A stretch of DNA of 64,000 nt from Bemisia tabaci. Its lineage: Eukaryota > Arthropoda > Insecta > Hemiptera > Aleyrodidae. The stretch is from positions 19,840,116-19,904,115 of the forward strand of contig NC_092801.1 in the NCBI RefSeq assembly GCF_918797505.1, read 5' to 3'. A program made the position numbers and the translations under genes. The notes below the pieces were generated by a model. It was not told the DNA's origin and did no database searches. It worked only from the letters and a program-made list of their open reading frames with translations. Shown one piece after another: positions 22,156 through 34,130 of this stretch. Each line of letters begins with the position of its first letter. The first letter of the stretch is position 1.

Positions 22156-22712
22156 ATTTGTACCGAGTTTACGTAACGCAAAGAGATACGAGTTAACAAT
22201 ATTTTTTGAAGCACTGCTTATGGTGACTGCTAAATAAATTGAATCGGTCGATTTCAAAACCAAACAAAACCATTATCTAATAAACCCTAGAGACTGAGAA
22301 TTCTTACGGACTTCAAGGTTCATCAAAAATGGTCTTGCTGCCTTTTTTTTTAAAAGCGACCAATTTCGATTAAGGTTGTAAGAAACGGAAGCGAATACGT
22401 AAAAATTTCGTGAGTTCTGAAGATATCACTGGCCTAGCAGTTCTGCAGCTCACGAGATTTCCTCATTAGCTATGCATCTATGAATTTTACAAAACATCCG
22501 CAGAGGGGTCAAAATGAGAAAAACATCTTCTTTCCTTCGACATTATTATGATAATGTACATAATACTTGATACTTGCACCCTGATCTATGTTTTTTTCTT
22601 CCTATATCATTCTCTCTCCCTCTCCTTCCTCTCTCTCTCCCTCACTATTTCTTTCCTCTCATTGTTTGGTTTTATTTTTTACTTCGCTGGTGGTGGTGTC
22701 AAATGTGGGGCT

Positions 22713-22950
22713 TGAAGGACAAGGCGCGTAAGGGCAGTTTTTGCTATTTCGAGAAATTCGTGTTTGAAGTTTTGAAATTACATGGATCCTAATGGCGGAG
22801 AGAAAGTTCAAACTGACTTTTTGATGCTTAAAAATTGGAATTTGGAAGCAAATTTTTCACAGAATTTGCTTTCAGACTGGTTTCACTTGAAATCATCAGC
22901 GTCTTAATTCTTTCAAAAACTGCACTTTTGCGCCTTGTCCACCAAACCCG
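22713..22950 (+). mobile_element. MITE family D, copy 3
   Basis: Terminal inverted repeats GGACAAGGCGCGTAAGGGC and GCACTTTTGCGCCTTGTCC around about 238 bp, with the shared TTCAAACTGACTTTTTGATGC and ACATGGATCCTAATGGCGGAG core. Confidence 0.8.
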
Positions 22951-23154
22951 TTAAATGGACTTAATTTTGCAAAACCGAAATTGTCGTGGCCTGTCTTTTC
23001 AAGTATCCTTCCTCTTGACTACATTACACTTGGAATACATCTAGCAATAAGGAGTCAGTAATCACACGGCTCATTAAAGAGAGTATCTATATCTACGTCT
23101 TTATTAAATACAATTAGCCAGCCCATATTGACGGTGTGAGTCGGCAATCAAATA

Positions 23155-24116
23155 CCCTGGTAAAAATTGGCAGTAGAATCTGTGTTCCAAAATGCCTTGG
23201 ACCTACAGCCGGCTGTAACATTTCCAATAGCTCCTACAGCCGGCAACACAATTTCTTAAAGCCTTTTATACCCGATGGCGATTAAGCAACAGCCTAGCGA
23301 TATAGTGTATGCTAAACGTTAGTAATTACGGATGCTAGGACTTGGTGAGTTTTTGGACTACCGCTCTCTTTTTGGGCCGTAGTATCTTGATTTATTTTGC
23401 AAGTAAAGCTCCGTACTTTTGAAGGATGCCTGCCATTCCTAATATGTTGGAGCGCCTTCAATTTCGTATGATACTGTGCAATACCTCTGGTGTGAAATAG
23501 TTGTTACAAGCGCCGTGGTACGCTGCGGCGCGGCGCGGCGCGGCGGGCGGGCAGCCAGCGCGAGACGCGCATTGGCGCCTACAAACCTAACAGGGATACT
23601 TCACGCATTGCGCAATGCGTGAAGTATCCCTGTTAGGTTTGTAGGCACCAGTGCGCCGCCGCTCCGCTTTGTGTTAGGCTCTGATATTTAATCTCGTGGA
23701 GTCAGCGTTTTTAAACTCATGACTTTGAAATGTTTGCACACTCTGTATGGATTATTCTTATTTTAATAGATGAAAAAAAAATATGTAGTAAAGGAAAATA
23801 TAATGTGCGTTTTGTAAATATTAAGGTGATTCCGTACAAACTTAAGGATTTACAAAGCACACGAATTTCTAAACAATTTCTTAAAGCCTTTTATAGCCGA
23901 TGGCGAAAAAGCAACAGCCAGGCGATAAAGTGTAAAGCCCGGCGATAGGAACTATAGCCCGGCTGTATAATTTTTTATCGCTTCGTGTAGCCCGGCCGTA
24001 TGATTTTTTCCACTTTCTACAGCCAGCTATATGATTTTCCATCGCCTTCCTCAGTCGGCTATAAGAACTCCTATGGTATTTTGAAACGCAGCTCTTATTG
24101 CCAATTTTTACCAGGG
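23155..24116 (+). mobile_element. family A palindromic DNA element, copy 3 (best preserved)
   Basis: A 962 bp element with terminal inverted repeats CCCTGGTAAAAATTGGCA and its complement, flanked on both sides by TA (23153-23154, 24117-24118). TA duplication is the mark of the Tc1/mariner/pogo superfamily, so the assignment rests on that alone. Subterminal regions hold clusters of AGCC(G)GGCTRTA-type words, with a CpG-rich stretch (GGCGCGGCGCGG) beside the central hairpin (23574-23649). There is no open transposase frame, hence a non-autonomous (MITE-like) element. Confidence 0.9.
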
Positions 24117-24687
24117 TAACTCGGTTTACGGCGTCGTAGACCTCCTGAAATACTTTATTTTTTAAACGGAAAACTACTCAACGGCAATTCTTTCCAACCG
24201 GCGTGATTTTTCTTCTCTTTGCGAAGAAAATTCTGCCGAAACTTCAAGGAATTATGTCAATTTGCTCTCATTTAAAAAAATAACATAGAGGCGGAAATTT
24301 TCAGACACCGCAAACGAGATATGCGATTGCGGACTTACGCCATCGGTATGCCATTCGTAGGTAAGAGTCGTCCATCAAAATTTCGCCTTCAATTTCACTG
24401 CATAGGCAACAAACATACCCAGGAGCAAGAATAATCATCTAATCAAGAACGCAAGTTTCTATTGCTCCATAAGCTCCGTTGACCCGATAAACGATGTTAT
24501 CTATCGATACGTAGATATCGTCCATCTGAAGTTCGCCTCCAGTTTTGCTACATAAGCGACAGGAGGAGAGCACGAAATGATTATCTATTCGAAAACTACA
24601 CAATCATCTCGTTCCATAAACTTTGCCAAATTAATGGACCATTCGCAAACCTTTTAACAATCGTCCACTTCAGATCCGCCTTCAATG

Positions 24688-25198
24688 GAGATGTTTGCAT
24701 GTGTGAGGAATTTGCGATTTGATTGTTGATTCTAATGTAAAAGTTCGCGAGAAACACAATGGTGCCACTGGTTTTCTCTCAAATCAACTCCTAAGCTCAA
24801 GAAAAGCTCTCAAGTTGAGGCCAAAATGGAGAGGATATCCCACGCTATCCTGAGAGTCCACCTCTACATGAAGATCAACTCTCCATGCAAAGATAGGGAG
24901 CAAATGCATTAGCAGGGCTGCCACTTTTTTTGGGGACTCCAAAACTGAAAACACGGCAACCCTGCTAATGTATTGGCTCCCTATCTTTGCATGGAGAGTT
25001 TGTTTTGATGTAAAGGTGGACTCTCAGGGTAGGGTGGGATATCCCCTCCATTTTGGCCTCACTTTGAGAGCCTTTTTTGAGCTTGGGAGGTGATTTCAGA
25101 AAAAACCAGTGGCACCATGCGCATCGTGTTTCTCGCGAACTTTTACATAAGGATCAATAGTCAAATCGCAAATTCCTCACACTTGCAACATCTCCATT
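24688..25198. mobile_element. large foldback element, family H
   Basis: Two arms of about 220 bp (GGAGATGTTTGCATGTGTGA...ATTAGCAGGGCTGCC and the inverse GGCAACCCTGCTAATG...CACTTGCAACATCTCC) around a ~35-base centre. Contains GTTCGCGAGAAACACAATGG and CTCTCCATGCAAAGATAGG in both arms. It lies just upstream of the TTC1 promoter. Confidence 0.85.
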
Positions 25199-25499
25199 TC
25201 ACCGTGTAGGCAACAAATATACCACAGAGAGCGGATAGTTATTATCATCATACATCAATACGTTTAATTTCATCAGCTTTCATGATAGAATAAATACCGG
25301 AGACCTTGTCGTAAATAATGTTTTCAAATATTGTGCAAGCTGTTTGCACCGTGACAAGTGATTTTCACGGAACAGCAATTTAGAAATGAATCGGGCAGAT
25401 TTGATACATTGTTTGATCATGTAATCAGCGTTTTGAATGAGTTTTAGTCAGAAGTTAAGGTAATCAATTGAAATACTCGAAGCGAGGGAGAGTGGCAGG

Positions 25500-25722
25500 T
25501 TTAACTCTACTTTTGAGCCTCCCGGATCTCCGCTCGAGAAAGCGCTCGTGTTTGGAAAGAGCGCAAAATTGAAATTCCCGCTTTACTTTTTGCTTCCCGC
25601 GCGCGCAATTTCCTACCTTGTAAACCTTCCGGGATTGGTTTCAATCAAACATATCAGCGTCAGCTGATTGGCGGATTAGCGCCAAGACGGTGTCTAACCG
25701 GTGACAACTTGACTGCATCACC
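25500..25722 (+). promoter_or_regulatory. probable TTC1 promoter region
   Basis: This stretch just upstream of the TTC1 start is locally GC-richer than its surroundings (CGCTCGAG, GCGCGCGCAA, CGGGATTGG, CAGCTGATTGG) and lacks repeats. It holds two inverted CCAAT boxes (ATTGG at about 25634 and 25669) and an E-box-like CAGCTG at about 25661. I see no TATA box at a sensible distance. This is the pattern of a TATA-less housekeeping promoter. Inferred from position and composition only. Confidence 0.4.
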
Positions 25723-28700
25723 ATGCATCGGCAGGTTTGTTGTTTGAGGTTATGTTTTGCTTCTCAGGAAAGTTTTTCGCTTGAAATTGTTCTGAACCGC
25801 TTTAATTTTGGTCGTTTTTGCTATGGTCGGATTTATTTTACGTTCTTCCAGGTGTGCAGTATGACAGACAATTCCCCTCAAAGTTCTTTAGCCAGCAGCA
25901 AGGCCGGTATCCCGTCTAACGAAGAGCTTATAGATGATTTAACCAAAGATTTAGAAGAGTCATGCTCAGTGGACAAGAAACCCTCCGACTCTAGCACAAA
26001 TAATTTTAATAAGTTCTCCGAAGATCCTAACTTCGAGGAAAAAGATTTTGCCATTAGTGATGATGAGGATGAAAGTGAAGATGCAAAGGAGGATGCGGAG
26101 AAGGAGACAGAAGATCCAGAAGACTTCATCGATGAAGAGGCCTTGAAGCAGACAGAGTCAACGTATTCTGAGGAGGAAAAAGAGGTGGGACATTTTATCA
26201 GTTTTCTTCCTTTAATTCCAATGGTCCAGAGAAGCTGTTTTCCTACATCACAAAATGGGTGCTGGAAAGGGGTCCACTGATGCACCGTTGAGTGTTGTTA
26301 CCTGCGTAATTTTCAGTACCATCTCTGCACGCAATTTTCAATTACAACTTCAACAGCACACAATTGAACCCCTTTTCAGCTCCCATTTTGCGACGCGGGA
26401 AAATGGCTAAAGTGAATTTTCAACCACTGCATCAATGAACCCTAAGAAATGCAAATGAATTGTATTGGTTGTGTTACTTATGTCAAGTGTGTTTTATATG
26501 CGTTAGAGTTCCTTTTAAATCAGTAAAGCCTCTGGATTTTCTATTTTCATGGCACCTAAAGGGGAACCTTTCCAAAGGATGGGTAGAAAACTGGCCATTT
26601 CATCATTTTGACAGCATGTCAAACTGTCTAGTTGGTTGGCAGTTAAATTTTTGTTGAATGATTCAATTTCCTCTTGTGGCATTTGTCTAATCTTCTCCTC
26701 CCTCGGTTCTACCCTCCTTCCTTTCAGTCAACAGCAGAGTGACACATTCCTGTACAACTGTCATTGTCTAAATGTAGCCTTCAACACTGTTAACAGCAAT
26801 ACATTAAGCTGACTCTGGCATTGTGAATAGACTAGACTCAGTGAATGTCAAGAACAAATACATGCTAATATGATTAACACCTGTCATGACTTTTACGTGT
26901 GAGAATGAGTCAAATCATAAAGTAACTGACCAATTAGAATTTTTAGAACTATGATCTCAAGGCGGATAAAGAATAGTGGTTGCATTTTGTACCCTCTGGA
27001 CGTCACAACGCTTCAAGATGGCAGCCAAAATCAAAATGCGACAACCATTCTTTATCTGCCTTGCTATGATCTAAACTGGATTGCATTTTGCAAAAAGGAA
27101 CCACTAGCATTGCAATGATGCTAAGATTGTGCAACTTCATCTTTTGCAATAAAATTGTGGGAATCGTGAAAAACTATGAAATTTAGATGGTAATTTTTGT
27201 CTTGAATTTACAGTTTTTAGCGAGTAAAATAGAAACTATGAATGGATAATCGGGTTTTTCCTCCAAGACAAAAGAAGATGCACAATCTTAGCAACATTGC
27301 AATGCTAGTGGTTCCTTTTTGCAAAATGCAATCCAACTACACACTTGATTCAGTCCACTGTAAAGCATTGAATGTTGAATCACTGAAACTGTTTGAAGGA
27401 ATGCTCAAACATGTGATGCAAGGACGCAGGTAACCTGCGTTTGATAGTCTCAGGCAATCTTCACCTGGGGCTGGGTTATCAGGAGTGGGATAAGCTCTAT
27501 GGACTACTTGACCATTGGTGAGAAGAATATAAACTTACCTGTAACACCAAGCTTTCTCTCGCCCTAATTTTTCTGTCTCTCAAAATGTTTCAGGAAGCCA
27601 AAAAAGAAGCCAACCGCCTTAAAGATGAGGGAAACGCGAAATTCAAAAATATGGAGTTCAAAGAATCTGCGCTTGCCTACACAGCAGGGTTAAGGACGTG
27701 CCCTCTATGCTTCACCAAAGATCGAGCCATTCTGTATGCCAATAGAGCTGCCGCCAAAATCCAATTGGTATACTATTACTCCATCCAAACTTCTCATGTA
27801 GTCCATGCCAAATAAGGTTGCTCCAGAGGGTTAGGTCTAGAGTCCCTTCATACTGAGAGTCAAGACAATTTGAATCCATTTCTGATTGGTTCCCGTATTT
27901 TAGGCCTCCACAGTGTCACGAACGGGAATAAAGATTACATTTTCACCGATTGCAAAGATTATAATCTGGAATGGACCAGGGAATTACGGGTTCGGCAAGG
28001 AACAAACGGAATGAGAGGAGGAACGGAGAGAGGCATTTGAGAATGGGCCGATCAAAGATTACGAAAAACGTTCAATTTCTGTAATCTTTATTCCCGTTTG
28101 TGACATTCATGAGCCGAATTGTCTTGACTCTCAGTATAAAGGGACTCTAGTTAGGTCCAGAGGAGGAGGTCTTCAGTTTAGCATTAAAAGTAATTACTAG
28201 GATTAAGATGGTGGATCCTCTGTCGCACTCAAAAAGGCGTAAACTTATTTTGTGTGGACTCTAATTATCTTCCATTGCTGAGAATACTAACCGGAATCAG
28301 CATAGGAGCCGACCTTACTACATTTCGCGTCGTCCAATTTCCTCTCATGTTTTATTTTTTAACAGAGAACTGCGAAGGGTGTTCAAAAAGTTTTGCACAT
28401 TTCCAGGTTTTGAGCGAACGAAGGCAGCTATCGATTTGCGATTTGTGTGTGCTTAAAGTAGACATAATTACCAATGAAACAAGACCAAGAACTGCTCTTT
28501 AGCTTAAAAAATGACTGAGATACAGGGTTTTGAAAATGACAAGTAGCATGATCGCCTCCAGGACTTTTAGCTGTGTTTGTCCAGAAAAAAAAAAGTTAAA
28601 TAAGAATTGAGTGTTTTTATTGAAACAACTCACTAAATCTTATAAAAATTTACAAACTTTAAGGTTTTTCATCAGATGACATGGCTGACTCAACATTCGG

Positions 28701-31700
28701 CCATTTTCCAAAGTATTATCCACCACTTTGAACATAAAGTTTCAGCCGTTCTGCCTTCTTCTTGAGGCTCATCTTTTCAAAGTCTTCTTGACGGAGGGTT
28801 TTGAAGAATTTTTGAACAGCGGTTGATCTCAGCTATGAAATCAAACTGTGTGCCTTCCAAAAATTTCTTTAACTCAGTGAAGAGCCAAAAATTACACAGA
28901 GCCAGGTCCGAACTATAGGGGGGTTGCAGGATGATGACAATGTTGTGTTTTTTCATGAACTCCTGGGTGAACTGGGCCGTGCATTGTCTTGATGCAACAT
29001 ACATGTTTCTTTGATATCCGGTCCTTTTTTGCTAATGTGCCACCGCAGCGTTGTCAAGACCGAGCAGTTGTATTCTTTGTTCACTGTTTGGTTTGCAGGT
29101 ACGAAATGTTGGTACACCAATCCCTGATGATCGAAAAATCATTGATTCCTTCAATTATATTTTGTAGCTAAAAATCCTGGAGGCCTTTACGCTGCATGTC
29201 ACTTTCAAAACCCTGTATCTCTGTCTTTTTATAAGCTAGAGAGCTGCTATTGGTCTTGTGTTATTGGTAATTACGTCTACTTTAAGCACACACAAATCAC
29301 AAATCAATAGCTGCTTTTGTTCGCTCAAAACTCGGAAATTTGCAAAACTTTTTGGACACCCTTTGTATACTACTAAAAATTTTTGAACCCTCTCTGAATT
29401 TAGTCTCTATAATTAAAAATATACTACAAGTTTCAGTGTAGCTTGGTTTTGTATTCAAAAACGAAAACAGCAGAGGAAATTTGACATACTCAATGGCACT
29501 AATAGGGCCATGTCTTGTCTTATCTTGCCAATGTAGCTAGAAATCGTTTCAGGAATTGGGCTGCTGGAATCTTTTTGGTTCGAAGTTAGGAGTGCAGAGG
29601 CCAAACGAAGTACAATTTTGAGCAAATGCCAATTAAATTCACTGTCCACTGTGTTTGGGGCTTTACCCTTGCATATCAATTGTTGTGTTCCATCATTTCA
29701 ACTTCTCTTTTTTCTATGAATGAAAGCGGGCAATTATTTTTAAACAACTTTCTAGGAGGTAATTCTCCATTGGGCTAACTTGACTTGGTTTGACCTGTAA
29801 TAACCAAGAAAAAGTCTACTATGGGTGGTCCAGATCACTTAGTGTAAATCTATGATAAGTCTCATGTCTGCACCTGACACTATTTCCAATGAGTCAAACA
29901 TGGATTTATTTTGAATTTTTGTGTTGGTAACCTGAATTTTAATGGTAAATTGGTGACATGGATTTTTTAACTCTTGAACTCATAAGATCTCCCAATTTTT
30001 TTTCATATTTTGGGTTTTATTTCATTGTCATTATTTTTTTTTTTCTAGGATTTGAAATCAGCAGCGATAAAAGACTGCTCTAAATCCATTGAATTGGAAC
30101 CAACGTACATAAAACCATACATTCGGAGAGCTAAACTTTATGAGCAGACGGACAAGCTGGATGAAGCTCTAGCAGATCATAAGAAAATTATTGAATTGGA
30201 CCCTAGACAAAGAGAATCATACCAGGCTATTCCTGTGAGTGAAAAAAAAAAAAAAAAATTAATTCTACCATCAATTCTATTTTTTAATATCTACAAATTC
30301 ATATACTTAGAACAAAATTCCAATTGCTAAAGCTACTTGTGATTGTAGTATCATTGTCTCAGTTTTACATCAATCTTTGCTGTTTTTTAAATGCATATTT
30401 TTGTTCACACTATTCACTGACCTCAGTCAACCCGTCGTTATAAAAGAAAACTGAAAATTTTAAATGATTTTCTCCCTTTTTAACCTTAATTGCCCGAATC
30501 TTGTTGGCTACAATCAACTGCAGGTGAGAAATGTAACCTCTCAATTCAACTGTAAGTCAGGAAAATTATGTTGTATACCCAAGCTGTGCGCAAGTTGAGC
30601 TTTTTTTTTACCAGCAGGCTCTAGTCACCCAATGGCAGTTCCTTAATGTTGCAAACAATTTAGCAGCAATCAAACAATAAAATCAACATCCTTGCTGCAA
30701 CTTTCAGACATACGTTAACTGGCCAACAAAATTTGGACAAAGATTTGTGAATTGTGGAACTTTTACTGTTATAGAACAGTTTACTCAAGTTTATTAAGAG
30801 AGTCATTACTATTAGCTATTTAGAGCTCTTTATTAAATTTAAAGACGTCGCAAAACACTTTTAAACTATGTATAAAAAAAATGAAAGAGACATTGTAGCA
30901 GAAATAACTGGCTCCATTCATCTGATTTCTTAAAACACGAATGGATTTACGATCAGAGGCAATCCACTCCAAAAGTACCAGGAGACCAACCGGAGACACC
31001 TTTTTACTGTCGTAGTTGCAGAGTAATATGTTTGCAGTTCTGAACCTGAGACCAGGACGTGGTAATTATTTTTGGTTTTTGGTCGAAAAATGTGATCAAA
31101 AGCTGTGACTATTTGCCAAAAATATGCCCACATGAATTTGCGCAAGTATTTGTGCTTGCTTGTTTGTTAGTGTTGATACAATGTGTGATTGTGTGTTTGA
31201 GTGTTATTCATAAGCTGGTTTGCTTGATCCAAATGAGCCAATCAAAATGGGTCATCGATGGGACTGTAGAGAGTTGCGGATCAAATTTGAGAGGCGCCTT
31301 TACTTTTTGATCAACATGAATCGCAAACAGAGTATTGAATGAGTGTGTCTAGACACTGGGTTTCCAAATAATATTAATCCAAAAGTAGAAAAGCCTCCTT
31401 ATTTTGATTGGCAATACTTAATTGTCGGACTGATAATCCAATCTATTGGGCACATTTTGTTAGTGGAAAGTGAACATTAATGTCAACTTAGAGTTCAGAG
31501 TTGTATCTTGATGTCGTGCGTAATTCTGTTCAATGAGTCGTTATTTATTTTTCCCTTTCCTTTTTTTTTTTCTCAGAGACTCCAAGACGAAATCAATGTG
31601 AGGAATGAAAAACTAAAAACAGAAATGTTAGGTAAGTCATCAATTTCGTTTTTTCACTGATCTAAATCATAAGAATCTAGGAGCCTCAGAAAACACTTCG

Positions 31701-32944
31701 AAAATGGTTACTTTGGAAAAAACTTAAGAAGGCCTCAAAAGTACTTGATTTCTTCAGAATGTGCTTGAAGATTCTTGGAACTTTACAGCAATGCCCTGAT
31801 TATCAGTTGATTTGTGTCGAGGGCTACATCGGATATTAGAAAAGTTGGATAATAATCAAGACCACCAAAATAAGACTGAAAAAGTGCTATTTCAGGCTCT
31901 GTTCGTAACCAAGAAGCACAATCTTGACCAAATTTCAACCGTATTCATAAAACACAGTTGTATAATTGGACAAAAAAAAAACACAGAAAACCAGACACAT
32001 ATTACTCAATCCTCACCCAAAAAACCAGTTTGTGTTGTGTTGGCTAACTTGGTCTTGACAAAAAACTCGAATTTGACCATGTAAAAAAACTGAACCTCCA
32101 GATAAAAGGTAGGGCATTACTGTACTTTTTGTCAGTTCTCAGCAGTTTTGGTGAAGAGATAAAACAGCATATTCGACGATTGACTTATCAGCGGATAACA
32201 TGTCTGCAACTGAAACTCCTTTTTTTTTCTTTTTTTTTATGTGAACAATAAAAACGTAGGATTTTCACTCATATAAGTACAAAACTCAAAAATAAAATAG
32301 GTTTACATTGTATTATTAGAGGACTGAAAAGTTTCATTCTTTAGCTACAGGGCTCATTTTGGGAGCTAGCTAACATGTGCCGAAAACGTTTTTCACCCAC
32401 CAAAATTTTCTGGCTGAATTTCCCTCTTTTTTTCTTTGAAATAAATATTGCCACCGTCCAACCAAAGTATTGCAAGCACCATTAACGCTGTGTCAATGTT
32501 GTTTTAATTATTTCTTAAACACTCAGGCACAAATTTCCATGACAATTCAGAGGTGCATCTAGATGACATAAGAAATATTACATAAAATTTTCATGCGATT
32601 CTGTTCAGAAGTTTTTGTGTAAAAAATTGGACAAATTTGAGTAGTTGGCCAATGTAGTGCGTAAACACTAGTGGCACTTGAGATACTTCAGCCAGAAGGT
32701 GTGTGTGTGTATATGTGTGTGTATATATATATATATAATTTGTCTTATCCTTTCTTCAAGAATCGAATCTCATCCTCCGATTTTAGGCAAGAAATACATT
32801 CTACTTGTATTTTTTTATTTCTTCACAGGTAAGTTAAAAGACCTGGGCAATATGATTTTACGACCATTTGGATTATCAACCAATAATTTCCAAGTCCAGC
32901 AGGATCCAAACACAGGCGGATATTCAGTCAACTTCAAACAGTGA
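25723..32944 (+). CDS. TTC1: TTC1, tetratricopeptide repeat protein 1
   Basis: Spliced gene, coding exons 25861(or 25723)-26184, 27594-27767, 30049-30234, 31577-31631 and 32829-32944; every junction is GT-AG and keeps frame. From the ATG at 25861 the product is about 284 residues, close to vertebrate TTC1 (about 290). Seen: an acidic, low-complexity N-terminal third (residues ~1-108, runs of D/E); three TPR units across exons 2-3 ([26 protein letters not shown] then [34 protein letters not shown]); and a diagnostic C-terminus, [20 protein letters not shown]. That tail, after a charged linker, is the TTC1 signature and sets it apart from other TPR proteins. The family is cytosolic and has been described as an adaptor for Hsp90/Hsp70 and G-alpha or Ras signalling; its role here is inferred. 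The N-terminus is uncertain: the ATG at 25723 is in frame with or without removal of a possible 117-base intron. Introns carry a mariner relic and several palindromic MITEs. Confidence 0.93.
25735..25851 (+). other. candidate 5' mini-intron of TTC1
   Basis: The bases CAG|GTTTGT at 25732-25740 and a T-rich tract ending TTCCAG at 25851 bracket 117 bases, a multiple of three. If it is removed, ATG 25723 reads MHRQVCS and then joins the main frame at the Met at 25861. If it is retained, the frame also stays open but encodes an unusual hydrophobic, Phe-rich 39-residue stretch. That makes a spliced intron more likely than coding sequence. Alternatively translation simply starts at 25861 and this is 5' UTR. 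Confidence 0.5.
26950..27071. repeat. hairpin repeat in TTC1 intron 1
   Basis: ATGATCTCAAGGCGGATAAA and TTTATCTGCCTTGCTATGAT, with GAATAGTGGTTGCATTTTG/CAAAATGCGACAACCATTC inside, form arms of about 40 bases around 40 bases of spacer. Confidence 0.7.
27077..27335. mobile_element. palindromic MITE in TTC1 intron 1
   Basis: TGGATTGCATTTTGCAAAAA...CACTAGCATTGCAATG...AAGATTGTGCAACTTCATCT and its complement at the right; 259 bp. Five bases from the hairpin at 26950, so the pair may be parts of one nested structure. Confidence 0.75.
27841..28146. mobile_element. MITE with AGTCCCTTCATACTGAGAGT ends, TTC1 intron 2
   Basis: 306 bp; the 32-base ends (AGTCCCTTCATACTGAGAGT then CAAGACAATT) are inverted at the right. 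Flanked by CTAG on both sides (27837-27840, 28147-28150), a likely 4-base target duplication. A subterminal pair, ACGGGAATAAAGATTAC and its complement, lies further in. Confidence 0.8.
28376..29364 (-). mobile_element. mariner transposon relic with ~190 bp inverted ends
   Basis: Left GGGTGTTCAAAAAGTTTTGC and right GCAAAACTTTTTGGACACCC are the outer part of inverted ends about 190 bp long. The interior on the minus strand encodes a decayed C-terminal transposase piece (29004-28777): [20 protein letters not shown] then [20 protein letters not shown], the mariner region around the last catalytic acid (family pattern PPYSPDLAPxDxxLF). The protein is truncated and followed by stops, so the copy is dead. 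About 990 bp, in TTC1 intron 2. Confidence 0.88.
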
Positions 32945-33888
32945 TTTCACCCAGCAACGGTTCGTATCCTGAAGGTGCGTTTTTCTGGAGAGATCTCTCC
33001 TCTTCAATCAGGTCCTAAGTATTAAGTGATCTTGATATTAGGCAATAATTTTTATGCTGCTCATTAAAGTTGCACCCTCAACGTAATGTATCAATGACAC
33101 TGCGATGTTTTCGTAAAATTTCAAAGGTCATCATTTCTAACGGCTAGGTCTACTCTGTTTTTTATTTTATACTAATCCCAGAAATTTATGGGAAAATGCT
33201 ATGATGCCTCATTTTCCCTTCGATTAAACTACTATCAAGTCAATTTATTGGCGGAATCATTTTTTGAAAGTGCTTCTCTTTCAATTTTCTCGAATAAATT
33301 ATGCTTAAAATGATAAATGGACAGGTTTAGAGTGCAGTGTTTTGAAATCTCATCTCCTATTATAATACTTTTGAAGGAAGTCAACCGACATTTATGCTTG
33401 AAATTTTGTGGAGCTAACCTTGCATACAAACAAGAAAAATCGCAATAATTTGCAAGTAAGAATATCGGTCGGTTTCCTTTCAGAAGATTAAAATAGGAGA
33501 TGAGATTTTAAAATACCAAAATGTATATGTGACTGATCCTCTACAACTCTATCCAATTGATTAAAGTTTTTTTTATGTTCAAGGGATAGAGAAGAACAGA
33601 TCAGATTCTTTGAGAGTGGTATTTTGATGTTTTGAAAGTTCAGGATGGTAAGGAAAAAACTCAAGTCCTCAAAGTAAAAATACTACCTATTTGAGGATAA
33701 CTGAAAAGTAATCTTTAAAATTCAGTTTTTCTTTATTCAATTTCCAATACCCCAAAAAATTTGTTTTTCTTATGTTAATTTTTGATATTTACCAGATGTG
33801 ATTTTCAAGTTTCCTTTGTTTTAAAACTAATTGTATATATCAGTCCTTTCTATTTATCAACGTGTGGTTGATGATAGTGACTTTTGTA

Positions 33889-33894
33889 AATAAA
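33889..33894 (+). other. candidate TTC1 polyadenylation signal
   Basis: AATAAA about 945 bases after the TTC1 stop codon, the best canonical hexamer on the plus strand before sequence on the other strand could belong to the convergent TPR gene. This implies a 3' UTR of roughly 0.95 kb. Further AATAAA-like words lie near 33954. No transcript evidence is available here. Confidence 0.4.
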
Positions 33895-34130
33895 TGGTAT
33901 TGAAAATGTTTTTTGAAAAAGGTTTCCTCATTTACAGCAGATATAAAAGTCAAAATAAATAGGAGAAGGAAGGACAAGATTCATCACAACAAAAAATTCA
34001 TTTATTCTCCAATTTTTATCACAATCTTTTAAAACTGTTAAATACTCTTCTGATACACGCAGATCATCATATAGCCTACATTTTGCGATAAGAAATTACA
34101 ATTTTAACTCATTTTAAAAACAACAACTTA

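Noticed and set aside
28254..28502. 82-codon plus-strand frame in TTC1 intron 2
   Set aside because: Mostly the left inverted end of the mariner relic.
30720..32660. Possible Tc1-like element with ACTGGCCAACAAAATTTGGAC and TTGGACAAATTTGAGTAGTTGGCCA ends
   Set aside because: The pair would enclose TTC1 exon 4, the match is loose, and no inner inverted arms follow.
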